Shown piece after piece: positions 34,123 to 43,135 of a stretch of 64,000 bases of DNA. The position numbers and the translations under genes are program-made. This DNA is from Bacteroidales bacterium (GTDB lineage: Bacteria > Bacteroidota > Bacteroidia > Bacteroidales > UBA932). Every line of letters starts with the position of its first letter. The first letter of the stretch is position 1. Where the stretch lies: assembly GCA_017561885.1 (NCBI GenBank), contig JAFZBF010000040.1, positions 104,686 to 168,685 on the forward strand. Direction: 5' to 3'. The notes under the pieces are model-generated. The model ran no database searches. It was given only the letters and a program-made list of their open reading frames with translations, and was not told where the DNA came from.

Positions 34123-36129
34123 ATGCGGGAATCAAGGAAACGCAATTGGCTGACTGATATGTTAAGCTGGTATTTCAGCAAGAAGGTGCTGCCCCACTGG
34201 TGCGTGCTGCTTGCTGATACTGTCATCGTTTTCCTGTCTTCCTTTTTTGTCTACTGGATTAGCCGCCGTACCGGAGTGATGTACGACAACCGGTTTGAGA
34301 TACTGTGGACTGCCCTTATATACTCGGCGATAAGCTGGATAGGGATAAGGGCTTTCAGAACATATTCAGGTGTACTTCGCTATTCGAGCTTTGTGGATCT
34401 GCGCAAGATTGCGATGGCGAATCTTGTGTCCCTTGTCCTAGCGGTCGGCATTTCGCTGCTGATGAAATGGCGGGGAATCGCTGCGCTTTCGGCCCTCTCG
34501 GTGCTGGAGACCATTGCTGTCTTCGTTGTGGCCACGATGCTGCAATGGGGTATGCGTGTGGTGGTGAAGACTCTTTTCGAGGTTACGAATGAGAACAGGC
34601 ATTCTATGCCTGTGCTGATATATGGTGCGACTGCCGACGGCGTGGGCCTGGCAAAGTATATCCGTGACCAACGGCCTGTGCGTTTCAAGCTGGAAGGCTT
34701 CCTGACCGATGAGCAGCGCATCAAGGATATGCAGCTTATGGGCGTCAAGGTTCATACGCTTGATGAGGATATACCCAGGATAGTGAAGAAGTATGGAGTC
34801 CAGGGAGTCCTTGTCAGCCCGATGGTTGTGAATGCTTTTCGTGAGAACCACAAGCTTCAGGATGAACTTATCAACGCCGGCTGCAAGATATATATGACTC
34901 AGGAGGCGAAAGAGGCCAGCTTGAAGAACGGTGAACTCAGCGATGAGTACATCGAGGATATGCAGCTTCACGAAGTGAGCGTGGAGGACCTCCTGCCCCG
35001 TCAGCAGATCCGCGTAGACCTTGATTCAGTGGCAGAGCAGATTGCGGGGAAGAGGGTGCTGATTACCGGCTCTGCAGGCAGCATCGGTGCGGAGATAGTC
35101 CGGCAGGTGGCTTCGTTCAAGCCGGCCAAGATGATGCTGATCGACCAGGCTGAGACTCCACAGCACGACATACGCCTGATGATGGCCAGGGAGTTCCCCG
35201 ATGTCGATGCGGTGACTGTGGTTGCAAGCACAGACAGGCAGACGAGGATGGAGCATATATTCGAATCTTTCAGACCTGAATATGTCTTCCACGCGGCAGC
35301 TTACAAGCACGTGCCGATGATGGAGGACAATCCCAGCGAAGCTGTGCTGAACAATGTTCGCGGGACCCAGATTCTGGCCGACTTGAGCGTCAAGTACGGC
35401 GTGAAGAAGTTCGTGATGATTTCCACCGACAAGGCTGTGAATCCAACCAACGTTATGGGCTGCTCTAAGCGTATCTGCGAGATATATGTGCAGAGTCTCG
35501 ACCGCAAGCAGAAACTCGAGGCGTTGTCTCTGTTCAAGGAGAAGGGCAATGTGGAATACACTCAGTTCATCACGACGCGTTTCGGCAACGTGCTGGGAAG
35601 CAACGGCAGCGTGATTCCTCTGTTCCGGGAGCAGATCAAGCACGGCGGTCCGGTGACGGTTACCGACGAACGCATCGTTCGCTACTTCATGCTGATACCG
35701 GAGGCCTGCAAGCTGGTGCTTGAGGCCGGCACAAAGGGCAACGGTGGTGAAATCTTCGTGTTCGATATGGGCGAACCCGTGAAGATTGCCGATTTGGCAA
35801 AGAAGATGATAGCACTTTCGGGCGCCAAGGATGTCAGGATAGAGTATACCGGCCTGCGTGAGGGTGAGAAACTCTATGAGGAGGTCCTGAGCGAGATGGA
35901 GAACACCAAGCCTACCTTCCACGAGAAGATCAGGATAGCCCAAGTGCGGGAGTATGATTATGACGAGGTCCGCCGTGAGATCGACGAGCTCCTGGAGATT
36001 TCAAGGAGCTACGACAATATGGCTACGGTGCGCAAGATGAAGGAGATAGTGCCGGAATACAAGAGCAACAACTCCGTATATGAGGCTATCGACAGGGAGA
36101 TGGCGGGTGCCTCTGAAGCCGGTGCTTAG
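34123..36129 (+). CDS. Membrane nucleotide-sugar 4,6-dehydratase (FlaA1/PglF/WbpM family)
   Basis: A 668-residue protein: four membrane helices (within about 25-150), a first Rossmann domain (about 165-290, PVLIYGATADGVGLAKYI), and a catalytic SDR domain from about 310 (VLITGSAGSIGAEIVRQ). The active site STDKAVNPTNVMGCSK has methionine for tyrosine (MxxxK), as in PglF. It converts UDP-GlcNAc to the 4-keto-6-deoxy sugar used by the aminotransferase at 30160. Its stop overlaps by four bases the stop of the UpxY-like gene coming from the other side. Confidence 0.9.
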   Translation: MRESRKRNWLTDMLSWYFSKKVLPHWCVLLADTVIVFLSSFFVYWISRRTGVMYDNRFEILWTALIYSAISWIGIRAFRTYSGVLRYSSFVDLRKIAMANLVSLVLAVGISLLMKWRGIAALSALSVLETIAVFVVATMLQWGMRVVVKTLFEVTNENRHSMPVLIYGATADGVGLAKYIRDQRPVRFKLEGFLTDEQRIKDMQLMGVKVHTLDEDIPRIVKKYGVQGVLVSPMVVNAFRENHKLQDELINAGCKIYMTQEAKEASLKNGELSDEYIEDMQLHEVSVEDLLPRQQIRVDLDSVAEQIAGKRVLITGSAGSIGAEIVRQVASFKPAKMMLIDQAETPQHDIRLMMAREFPDVDAVTVVASTDRQTRMEHIFESFRPEYVFHAAAYKHVPMMEDNPSEAVLNNVRGTQILADLSVKYGVKKFVMISTDKAVNPTNVMGCSKRICEIYVQSLDRKQKLEALSLFKEKGNVEYTQFITTRFGNVLGSNGSVIPLFREQIKHGGPVTVTDERIVRYFMLIPEACKLVLEAGTKGNGGEIFVFDMGEPVKIADLAKKMIALSGAKDVRIEYTGLREGEKLYEEVLSEMENTKPTFHEKIRIAQVREYDYDEVRREIDELLEISRSYDNMATVRKMKEIVPEYKSNNSVYEAIDREMAGASEAGA

Positions 36130-36665
36130 TTTTCGCTGACCGGTTCCAGATATGCCGGATTGATATGTACTGTGGCGACTGCCACGATGCCGTTGACTGT
36201 GATGACCAGCCGGCGGTCTTTTTTTATACGTTTCACGCGTCCTTCCGCTCCTGTGAAAATGCCTTGTGTGACGCGGACCTTCTGGCCGGTGTGGTATTTT
36301 GGATCGTCCGGACCGAGCACTTCGTAGGTTTCGGGAGAGGCGCTGGTGACAAGGATGAACGCCAGCATCTCATTGTCGGGGATCGGCGCCGGAATGTTCC
36401 TTTCCTGCTGTCCGCTGTCGAAACGGTTGGCCCGCATCTCTTTGCGGGTGTAGATGCTGAAACTGATGTCCGGCTGGGCATTGTGCTTGAAATCCAGTAT
36501 CTGCTGCTCGGTACAGCGTACGAAAAGCAGCGAGCTGATGAGCGGACGGCCTTCCACTCCGAGGGGACAGTAGCATTTATATCCGGCGTCTTCAAGCCGG
36601 ACTTGCAGGGTCAGGGACTTGTTGAAGAACACCTTTAGGGCGTACCAGTGGATATCTTCCGTCAT
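36126..36665 (-). CDS. UpxY-like NusG-family transcription antiterminator
   Basis: A 179-residue NusG paralogue. An N-terminal NGN domain (HWYALKVFFNKSLTLQVRLEDAGYKCYCP, 6-34) and a C-terminal KOW domain (GQKVRVTQGIFTGAEGRVKRIKKDRR, near 127-152) are both visible. In Bacteroides, UpxY proteins are coded as the first gene of a capsule operon and let polymerase read through its leader. Here the gene is at the far end, on the opposite strand, starting on the last base of the dnaE stop. It may still act on this or another locus, but in trans. Confidence 0.8.
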   Translation of the reverse strand: MTEDIHWYALKVFFNKSLTLQVRLEDAGYKCYCPLGVEGRPLISSLLFVRCTEQQILDFKHNAQPDISFSIYTRKEMRANRFDSGQQERNIPAPIPDNEMLAFILVTSASPETYEVLGPDDPKYHTGQKVRVTQGIFTGAEGRVKRIKKDRRLVITVNGIVAVATVHINPAYLEPVSEN

Positions 36666-39600
36666 CAGCGTATACTGTATTGCAGGTTGCGGGCGGTGAT
36701 GAAGTCGAGGAGCGCCGGCTCTGGGCTGACTTTGATGGTGCGGGAGAAGAATTCAACGTTGTTGCGCAGGCCCGGGTCGAGGACATTGACATATAGACGC
36801 GCATTGCCTTTGCTCTTCTTGCAGGCCTTCTTCAGGCTTGCGGTGAAGTCGGCTGTGACGGCATCCAGAGGAACGTCTATCACGAATTCCTTGATGAAAT
36901 CGTCCTTGGCATTGGAGAGCAGGTGCATATCTTCTACAACAAGGTCGTAGTGTACCTCAGACGATTTGTTCTGCTCCTTGCCGCGGTAGCGCTCCTTTGT
37001 GCGGAACTTGATGAGCAGTGTCTGGCCTTCGCTTATGTAAGGCATCCAGTGCTCGTAGTCCTTGCCGAAGAGGGCGATGTTGAAGCTTCCGGTAAAGTCT
37101 TCGAAGTCGAATTTCACGAAGGGACGGTTGTTCTTGGTGGTCATCCTGGACACCTGCGTCACCAGTCCGGCAACGGAGAAAGTCTTGTCGAGCACGTTGT
37201 CCTTAGGCAGCGCACGGCCCTGCGATTTCACGAGCGCTTCGCTTTCCATGCGCAGCTGGATATCGGGCATCTTGCTGATGTTTTCCGTCGCGAAATTCTG
37301 GATTTCGAACTTGAACTTGTCGAGAGGGTGGGCGCTGAGATACATTCCCACGACTTCCTTCTCCTCCTTGAGCATCTCAATCTCGTCGACCTGGGGGACG
37401 TTTGGATATGCGGGACGCACCGGCTTCATCTCTTCGATGTCTCCGAACAGGCTGGCTCCCTGGTTGATGGCGTCGTTGTGGTATTTGTTGGCATAGCGGA
37501 TCAGCTCGTCCAGGAAGTTCTCGTTCGGGTAGATGGCGGAGGGTACGAAGAACTGGGGGCGCGTCATCTCGGTGAAGCTGTCGAATGCTCCGGCATAGGC
37601 CATGCACTCGAGTCCCTTGCGGTTGAGCACGTTCAGTGGTACGCGTTCCAGCAGGTCGAATATGTCTTTGAAGGGGCCGCCTTCGTTGCGGATGCGGATG
37701 ATGGTGTCGATGGCGTTGGGGCCTATGCCCTTGATGCCTCCGAGGCCGAAGCGGATGTCGCCCTTCCTGTTGACGGTGAAGGTGGTGTCGGACTCGTTGA
37801 TGTCCGGTCCGAGCACGTTGATGCGTGCCCTGCGGCAGTCGTCCATCAGCTTGGTGATCTCCTCGATATCGCTCAGGTTGCGGCTCATGTTGGCTGCCAT
37901 GAATTCGGCCCGGTAGTTGGCTTTCAGGTATGCGGTCTGGTAGCCTACCCAGGCATAGCAGGTGGAGTGGGATTTGTTGAAAGCGTATGAGGCGAATTTC
38001 TCCCAGTCCGCCCAGATCTTCTTGAGGGTGGCCTCTTCATATCCGTTGGCGATACCTCCGTTGATGAATTTCGGCTTGAGGGCATCCAGTTTCTCTTTGA
38101 TTTTCTTGCCCATCGCCTTGCGCAGCGTGTCGCTCTCTCCGCGTGTGAAGCCTGCCAGCTGGCGGGACAGAAGCATCACCTGCTCTTGGTAGACCGTGAT
38201 GCCGTAGGTGTCCTTGAGGTATTTCTCCATCACGGGGATGTCGTACTCGATGGGCTTGCGGCCGTTCTTGCGGTCGATGAAGTCAGGGATGTAGTCCATC
38301 GGGCCGGGGCGGTAGAGGGCGTTCATCGCTATGATGTCCTCGAACTTGGTGGGCTTGAGTTCTCTCAGGTAGCGGCGCATACCGTCGGACTCGAACTGGA
38401 ACACGGCTATCGTGTCGCCGTTGCTGAACAGCTCGTAGGTCTTCCTGTCATCCAGTGGAATCTTCTCCACATCGACGTTGATGCCCTTGCTCTTCTTTAT
38501 GTTCTTGACGCATTCCTTCTCGATGGAGAGTGTGGAGAGCCCGAGGAAGTCCATCTTGAGCATTCCAACGTCTTCGATGTAGGAACCCTCGTATTGGCTC
38601 ACCAGCATGTTCTCGCCGGTCTCCTTGTCCTTTACCACGCTGAGCGGGATGTAGTCGGTGAGGTTGGAGCGGCCTATGATGGTGGCGCAAGCATGCACTC
38701 CGGTCTGGCGGATGCTGCCCTCCAGTCGCGCGGCGAAGTCGATGGTTTCTTTCACCAGCGGCTCAGCGGCTTCGTAGGCTGCCTTGAATTCAGGGTAGTA
38801 TTTTACGCAGTTGGGAAGAGTGACCGGAAGGGTCTTCTCTATGGTCTTCTTTTCGTTGTCCGGATCGGGGACCTTGGCCTCAAAGGGTCTGGCCGGGATT
38901 ATCTTGGACAGGCGGTCGCTCACCGCGAGGGGAACCTGGTGGATGCGTGCCACGTCCTTTATGGCGCTCTTGGCTGCCATCGTGCCGAAGGTGGCTACGT
39001 GCGAGATGTGATCCTTGCCGTATTTGTGCTCTACGTAGCGGTAGACGTTGCCACGGCCGTCGTCGTCGAAGTCGATGTCGATATCGGGCATCGAGATGCG
39101 GTCAGGGTTTAGGAAACGCTCGAACAGCAAGTCGTACTTCAGGGGGTCGATGTTGGTGATGTGCAGGCAGTAGGCCACCACGCTTCCGGCGGCGCTGCCT
39201 CGTCCAGGGCCGACCCAGGTACCTTCGCTGCGTGCCGCCGAGATGAAATCCTGCACGATGAGGAAGTAGTCCGGGAAGCCCATGTACGAGATGGTTTCCA
39301 GCTCGAACTTGATGCGGTCGGCCTGCTCCTGGGTCAGTTCCTTGCCGTAGCGTTCTTCTGCGCCTTTGTAGGTGAGGTGGCAGAGGTAGGCTACCGACCA
39401 GGCGAAGTCCTCGCCGCGCGGCGCTCCGTTGGTGTTTGCCAGGCCCTTGTCGATGATGTCCTTGTATTTTGCGAGGTATCTGTCGATGTCTTTTGTGAAA
39501 TCTTCCGGCAGGATGAACTTCGGCAGGATGGCGGGGGAGTCGATGTCGTAGCGTTCCACTTTATCTGCGACTTCCAGGGTGTTGGTGATTACTTCCGGGT

Positions 39601-40399
39601 GGTCGGAGAATATCGCGGCCATCTCGTCCTGGGTCTTCAGGTACTCCTGCTGGGTGTAGCGGATGCGGTCCGGGTCGTCGTAGTTGTCGTTGAAGGTGAG
39701 GCAGATCAGTCGGTCGTGGGCCGGGCCGTCTTCCTTGCGCACGAAGTGAACGTCGTTGGTGGCAATCACCTTGACGTTGTGTTTATCGGCCAGCTCGAAG
39801 ATGGCTTCGTTCACCACCTGCTGCATCATGTAGACTTTCGTGTCGGCTCCGGGCACTTCGGTCTTGTGACGCTGCACCTCGAGGTAGAAATCGTCACCGA
39901 AGAGGTCTTTGTACCACTTAATGGTGTCTTCGGCCTTCTGGAAGTTGCGGCTGTAGATCGCCCTCGGAATCTCTCCTGCGAGGCAGGCGGAGCTGCAGAT
40001 GAGGCCTTCGTGGTATTTCTGCAGCAGCTCGCGGTCGATCTTGGGCCTCTGGTAGAAACCGTCTATGAAGGCGTAGGAGCTCAGCTTGACCAGGTTGTGG
40101 TAGCCCTGCATGTTCTTGGCGAGCAGGATGAGGTGGTGGGGGCTGCGCTCTTCCTTGTTGTCGGTGAGGAAGCGGTTGTTGTTGGGGGAGACGTACATCT
40201 CGGAGCCGATGATGGGCTTCACGTCGGGGTATTTCTTCGCGTATTTGAAGAACTCCTTCACGCCGTACATATTGCCGTGGTCCGTGATGGCGAGGGCGGT
40301 CTGGCCGTCTTCGTGCGCCTTCTCGAAGAGCTTCGAGATGGGGGCGGCGCCATCAAGGATGGAGTACTGCGTGTGGACGTGGAGGTGTACGAATGCCAT
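36665..40399 (-). CDS. dnaE: DNA polymerase III alpha subunit
   Basis: A 1244-residue DnaE1-type replicative polymerase. The PHP domain opens with FVHLHVHTQYSILDG (3-17); the palm has GPGRGSAAGS (397-406) and the catalytic PDIDIDFDDDGR (438-449); helix-hairpin-helix and OB parts follow (KGIGPNAIDTI; FTGSFNIALFG near 1080). It copies the chromosome at the fork. A TATCTTTG promoter element lies only four bases before the ATG, so the transcript may be leaderless. The UpxY-like gene is translationally coupled to its end. Confidence 0.96.
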   Translation of the reverse strand: MAFVHLHVHTQYSILDGAAPISKLFEKAHEDGQTALAITDHGNMYGVKEFFKYAKKYPDVKPIIGSEMYVSPNNNRFLTDNKEERSPHHLILLAKNMQGYHNLVKLSSYAFIDGFYQRPKIDRELLQKYHEGLICSSACLAGEIPRAIYSRNFQKAEDTIKWYKDLFGDDFYLEVQRHKTEVPGADTKVYMMQQVVNEAIFELADKHNVKVIATNDVHFVRKEDGPAHDRLICLTFNDNYDDPDRIRYTQQEYLKTQDEMAAIFSDHPEVITNTLEVADKVERYDIDSPAILPKFILPEDFTKDIDRYLAKYKDIIDKGLANTNGAPRGEDFAWSVAYLCHLTYKGAEERYGKELTQEQADRIKFELETISYMGFPDYFLIVQDFISAARSEGTWVGPGRGSAAGSVVAYCLHITNIDPLKYDLLFERFLNPDRISMPDIDIDFDDDGRGNVYRYVEHKYGKDHISHVATFGTMAAKSAIKDVARIHQVPLAVSDRLSKIIPARPFEAKVPDPDNEKKTIEKTLPVTLPNCVKYYPEFKAAYEAAEPLVKETIDFAARLEGSIRQTGVHACATIIGRSNLTDYIPLSVVKDKETGENMLVSQYEGSYIEDVGMLKMDFLGLSTLSIEKECVKNIKKSKGINVDVEKIPLDDRKTYELFSNGDTIAVFQFESDGMRRYLRELKPTKFEDIIAMNALYRPGPMDYIPDFIDRKNGRKPIEYDIPVMEKYLKDTYGITVYQEQVMLLSRQLAGFTRGESDTLRKAMGKKIKEKLDALKPKFINGGIANGYEEATLKKIWADWEKFASYAFNKSHSTCYAWVGYQTAYLKANYRAEFMAANMSRNLSDIEEITKLMDDCRRARINVLGPDINESDTTFTVNRKGDIRFGLGGIKGIGPNAIDTIIRIRNEGGPFKDIFDLLERVPLNVLNRKGLECMAYAGAFDSFTEMTRPQFFVPSAIYPNENFLDELIRYANKYHNDAINQGASLFGDIEEMKPVRPAYPNVPQVDEIEMLKEEKEVVGMYLSAHPLDKFKFEIQNFATENISKMPDIQLRMESEALVKSQGRALPKDNVLDKTFSVAGLVTQVSRMTTKNNRPFVKFDFEDFTGSFNIALFGKDYEHWMPYISEGQTLLIKFRTKERYRGKEQNKSSEVHYDLVVEDMHLLSNAKDDFIKEFVIDVPLDAVTADFTASLKKACKKSKGNARLYVNVLDPGLRNNVEFFSRTIKVSPEPALLDFITARNLQYSIR

Positions 40400-40403
40400 A
40401 GTC

Positions 40404-40411
40404 CAAAGATA
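40404..40411 (-). promoter_or_regulatory. -7 promoter element very close to the dnaE start
   Basis: On the minus strand TATCTTTG fits TAnnTTTG exactly. Only GACT lies between it and the dnaE ATG, which puts the expected transcription start at or next to the start codon. Confidence 0.6.
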
Positions 40412-40490
40412 GGTTTTTTTGCCGGCTTTCCTGCGATGGCAAGCAGCGAAGTTATCAACCGCCGGCCACTCTTATATGCGAGGATTGCCT

Positions 40491-42674
40491 CTATTTTTCG
40501 GGGCTCATCACGAATTTCAGGGTGCCGCCTTTCATTATGTCGTCGTGGCTGATGGTCTTGCCTGTGAGGGGCTGGCCGTTCAGGTACATTTCCTTGACGT
40601 AGATGTTGTCCGGGCTGTAGTTCTCGGCTTCGACGGTGAATTTCTTGCCGTTGCTCAAGTTGATGGTGGCTTTCGGCAGTTGCGGGGCTCCGAGGACGTA
40701 TTCGCCGCCGCAGGGGTTCACGGGGTAGAAGCCAAGGGCGGAGAAGATGTACCAGGCGGACATCTGGCCGCAGTCGTCGTTTCCGCAGAGGCCGTCCACA
40801 TCGTCCTTGTACTGTGTCTCGAAGATCTCGTGGATCAGCTCGGCGGTGCGGTCCTGGCGGTCGGCGAGGGTGAAGAAGTACACCACGTGGTGGCTCGGTT
40901 CGTTGCCCTGGGCGTACTGGCCGATCAGGCCGGAAACGTCGCTCACATCTCCCATTCCTTCCACTTCGCTCGGGACGGTGAAGAGGCTGTCAAGTTTGGT
41001 CGCCAGCTGCTCGTGGCCGCCGTAGAGCTCGGCAAGGCCTTCGAAGTTCTGCTGCACGTGCCAAGTGTACTGCCAGGCGTTGCCTTCGGTATACTGGCCG
41101 CCCATATTGCCGGCCTGCGCCAGGGCGTAGGGGCTGAAAGGTGAGGCCCAGTTGCCTTTGGAGTCCTTCGGGCGCATGAATCCGGTCTGCGGGTCGAATA
41201 CGTTGCGGTAGTTCTCGCTGCGCTTCAGGAAGAATTCGTAGTCGTCCATCTTGCCCAGGGCCTTCGCGAACTGGGCGGCGCAGTAGTCGTCATATGCATA
41301 TTCCAGGGTGCGGGAGACGCTCTCCACGTCGATGACATCGTAGGGCAGGTAGCCGTACTTGTCCAGGACGGTCCAGTCGGAGTTGATGTGGTCCACGGTC
41401 AGGGAGCGCTTCACAGCCTCGTACGCCTTCTCGACGTCGAAATTGCGGTGGCCCTTCAGGTATGCGTCCACGATCACCGGCACGCAATGGTTGCCGATCA
41501 TGCAGTAGTTGTCGCCGCCCCAGAGGGCCCAGATGGGAAGGAAGCCCTGCTGGTCGTAGTGGCCGAGGGCAGACTGCACGAAGTAATCCACTTTCTCCGG
41601 TGTCAGGATGGTGTAGAGGGGATGCGCGGCGCGGTAGGTGTCCCAGAAAGAGAAGGTGGAGTAGTAGGGGTTCTCGCCGGCGTCGGCTATGTTGTTGGGA
41701 TGGATGAACAGGTGGTACATGGAGGTGTAGAAGACGTCTTTTTGCTCGTCGGTGCCTTCAATCTCGATGAGCGACAGGTAGCGGCCCCATTCTGCTGCGG
41801 CTGCTTTGCGGACCTTGTCGAGGTTCCAGCCGGGGATTTCCGCTGCGATGTTGTTTCTCGCGCCTTCTACGGAGCGTGACGAGACAGAGACTTTGATATT
41901 GAGGGTCTCGCCGGGCTTCAGGTCGAAGTCCAGGACGTAGCGTGGTGCTTTCTCGCGGGGGTCTCTGAGAGCCAGCTCGGTGGCGGCGGTGTAGGGCTTG
42001 TCGAACTCGATGACGTAGTAATATGTGCGGTCGAGCCAGACATAGGTGCGGCACCATCCGCTGATGGTCTTGTCGTTCTCAAAGGTCTGGCCGGCATCCA
42101 GGACGTGTGTGTAGAACGTGTTGCGGCCGCCGACGACAGCGCTCTGGAAGTCGATCAGCAGGCGGGCCGGGGCGTCACTGTTGTATGTGTAGCTGTGGAT
42201 TGCGGCGTGCTCTGTGGCGGACATCTGCGCGGTGATGTCGTAGGCGTCGAGGGTGACGCTGTAGTAGCCGGGCTCGGCGGTTTCTTTGTCCTTGGTGAAA
42301 GGGCTGGAGAAGTCCTCTGCGGCCGGCTCGCCCGCAAAGGGCATCAGCAGCACGTCGCCGAGGTCGTGGCAGCCCGTGCCGCTCAGACGGTTGTGCGAGA
42401 AGCCGATGATGTTGCGGTCACGGTTCTGGTAGCCGGAGGTGTAAGCCCAGGTGAAGTTGCCGGTCTGCGGTCCGACCTGGATGTTGCCGAAGGGCACCGT
42501 GGCTCCGGGGTTGCAGTGTCCGTTGTCTGCGGCTCCAACGAAGGGGTTCGCATAACGGTTGTATTGTTCGTTGGCTTTGCTGCCAGTTTTGCAGCCGGTC
42601 AGGGTGACGGTCAGTGCTGCGGTCAGTGCTAGTGCCAGCACGGCTGTCGTGAATGCGAGGAAGTATCTTTTCAT
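40491..42674 (-). CDS. GH92-family alpha-mannosidase, lipoprotein
   Basis: A 727-residue glycoside hydrolase of family 92. Landmarks are GHCNPGATVPFG, GFSHNRLSGTGCHDLGDVLLMP, SFWDTYRAAHPLYTIL, GNEPSHHVVYFF and GNDDCGQMSAWYIFSALGFYPVNP, the last holding the acidic catalytic residues. GH92 enzymes are calcium-dependent exo-alpha-mannosidases used on host or yeast glycans. I take ATG 42674, which begins the lipoprotein signal peptide (MKRYFLAF..LTGC); an in-frame start 48 bases upstream adds an unlikely leader. It lies 40 bp after the HigA-like gene on the same strand. Confidence 0.93.
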   Translation of the reverse strand: MKRYFLAFTTAVLALALTAALTVTLTGCKTGSKANEQYNRYANPFVGAADNGHCNPGATVPFGNIQVGPQTGNFTWAYTSGYQNRDRNIIGFSHNRLSGTGCHDLGDVLLMPFAGEPAAEDFSSPFTKDKETAEPGYYSVTLDAYDITAQMSATEHAAIHSYTYNSDAPARLLIDFQSAVVGGRNTFYTHVLDAGQTFENDKTISGWCRTYVWLDRTYYYVIEFDKPYTAATELALRDPREKAPRYVLDFDLKPGETLNIKVSVSSRSVEGARNNIAAEIPGWNLDKVRKAAAAEWGRYLSLIEIEGTDEQKDVFYTSMYHLFIHPNNIADAGENPYYSTFSFWDTYRAAHPLYTILTPEKVDYFVQSALGHYDQQGFLPIWALWGGDNYCMIGNHCVPVIVDAYLKGHRNFDVEKAYEAVKRSLTVDHINSDWTVLDKYGYLPYDVIDVESVSRTLEYAYDDYCAAQFAKALGKMDDYEFFLKRSENYRNVFDPQTGFMRPKDSKGNWASPFSPYALAQAGNMGGQYTEGNAWQYTWHVQQNFEGLAELYGGHEQLATKLDSLFTVPSEVEGMGDVSDVSGLIGQYAQGNEPSHHVVYFFTLADRQDRTAELIHEIFETQYKDDVDGLCGNDDCGQMSAWYIFSALGFYPVNPCGGEYVLGAPQLPKATINLSNGKKFTVEAENYSPDNIYVKEMYLNGQPLTGKTISHDDIMKGGTLKFVMSPEK

Positions 42675-42714
42675 AGTGTGAGTTTTGGCGGGTGAGTCAA
42701 TATAATGCGGAAGG

Positions 42715-43038
42715 TTATGCAACCGCTGTTGTTGCTATCGAGGGCGAACAAGACTGGATTTTTCGAAGTTTCCGCTTGATCATTTCGTCATTACGGGCCT
42801 TTTGCATGGCGTAGTCCTGTTGCAGGCCCATAAGGAGGTCTGCGGAGATGCCTAGGGCCGATTCAATGAACAGTGCGACGGAAGCCGACAGAGGTCTTCG
42901 TTCGTTCAGGATATCGTTAAGCATTGTATATGGAACTCCAATGCGCAGGGCAAAATCCTTTTGGGATATGCCTCTCGCAATCAGCTCGTCCTTGATTACT
43001 TCCCCCGGATGCGTAGGGGTGAATCCTTTGTTGGTCAT
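42715..43038 (-). CDS. higA: HigA-family antitoxin-like HTH protein, no toxin partner
   Basis: A 107-residue XRE/HigA-type protein: THPGEVIKDELIARGISQKDFALRIGVPYTMLNDILNERRPLSASVALFIESALG contains the helix-turn-helix and the typical HPGE start. In HigBA systems the toxin is coded just upstream of higA; here the 97 bp upstream hold only a palindrome and the preceding protease gene, and downstream is GH92. It may be a solitary regulator. The tail after residue 80 is basic and family-unspecific. Confidence 0.82.
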   Translation of the reverse strand: MTNKGFTPTHPGEVIKDELIARGISQKDFALRIGVPYTMLNDILNERRPLSASVALFIESALGISADLLMGLQQDYAMQKARNDEMIKRKLRKIQSCSPSIATTAVA

Positions 43039-43081
43039 AGTGCTATTTATAAATCAAATAAAAGTAGCAATATTATTAGCA

Positions 43082-43102
43082 AATACACTAAAAAAGTGTA
43101 TT
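43082..43102. promoter_or_regulatory. Perfect palindrome upstream of the HigA-like gene
   Basis: AATACACT, five A, AGTGTATT: an 8-bp perfect inverted repeat about 45 bases upstream of the higA start. It is placed where an autoregulatory operator would be. No T-run follows on either strand that would favour a terminator of the protease gene. Confidence 0.5.
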
Positions 43103-43135
43103 GATGATTGAAAAATTCATAATAATATGGCAGGC

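Noticed and set aside
39161..40552. Long open frame (463 codons) antisense to dnaE
   Set aside because: Low-complexity V/E/A-rich translation and full overlap with the conserved dnaE; a composition artefact.
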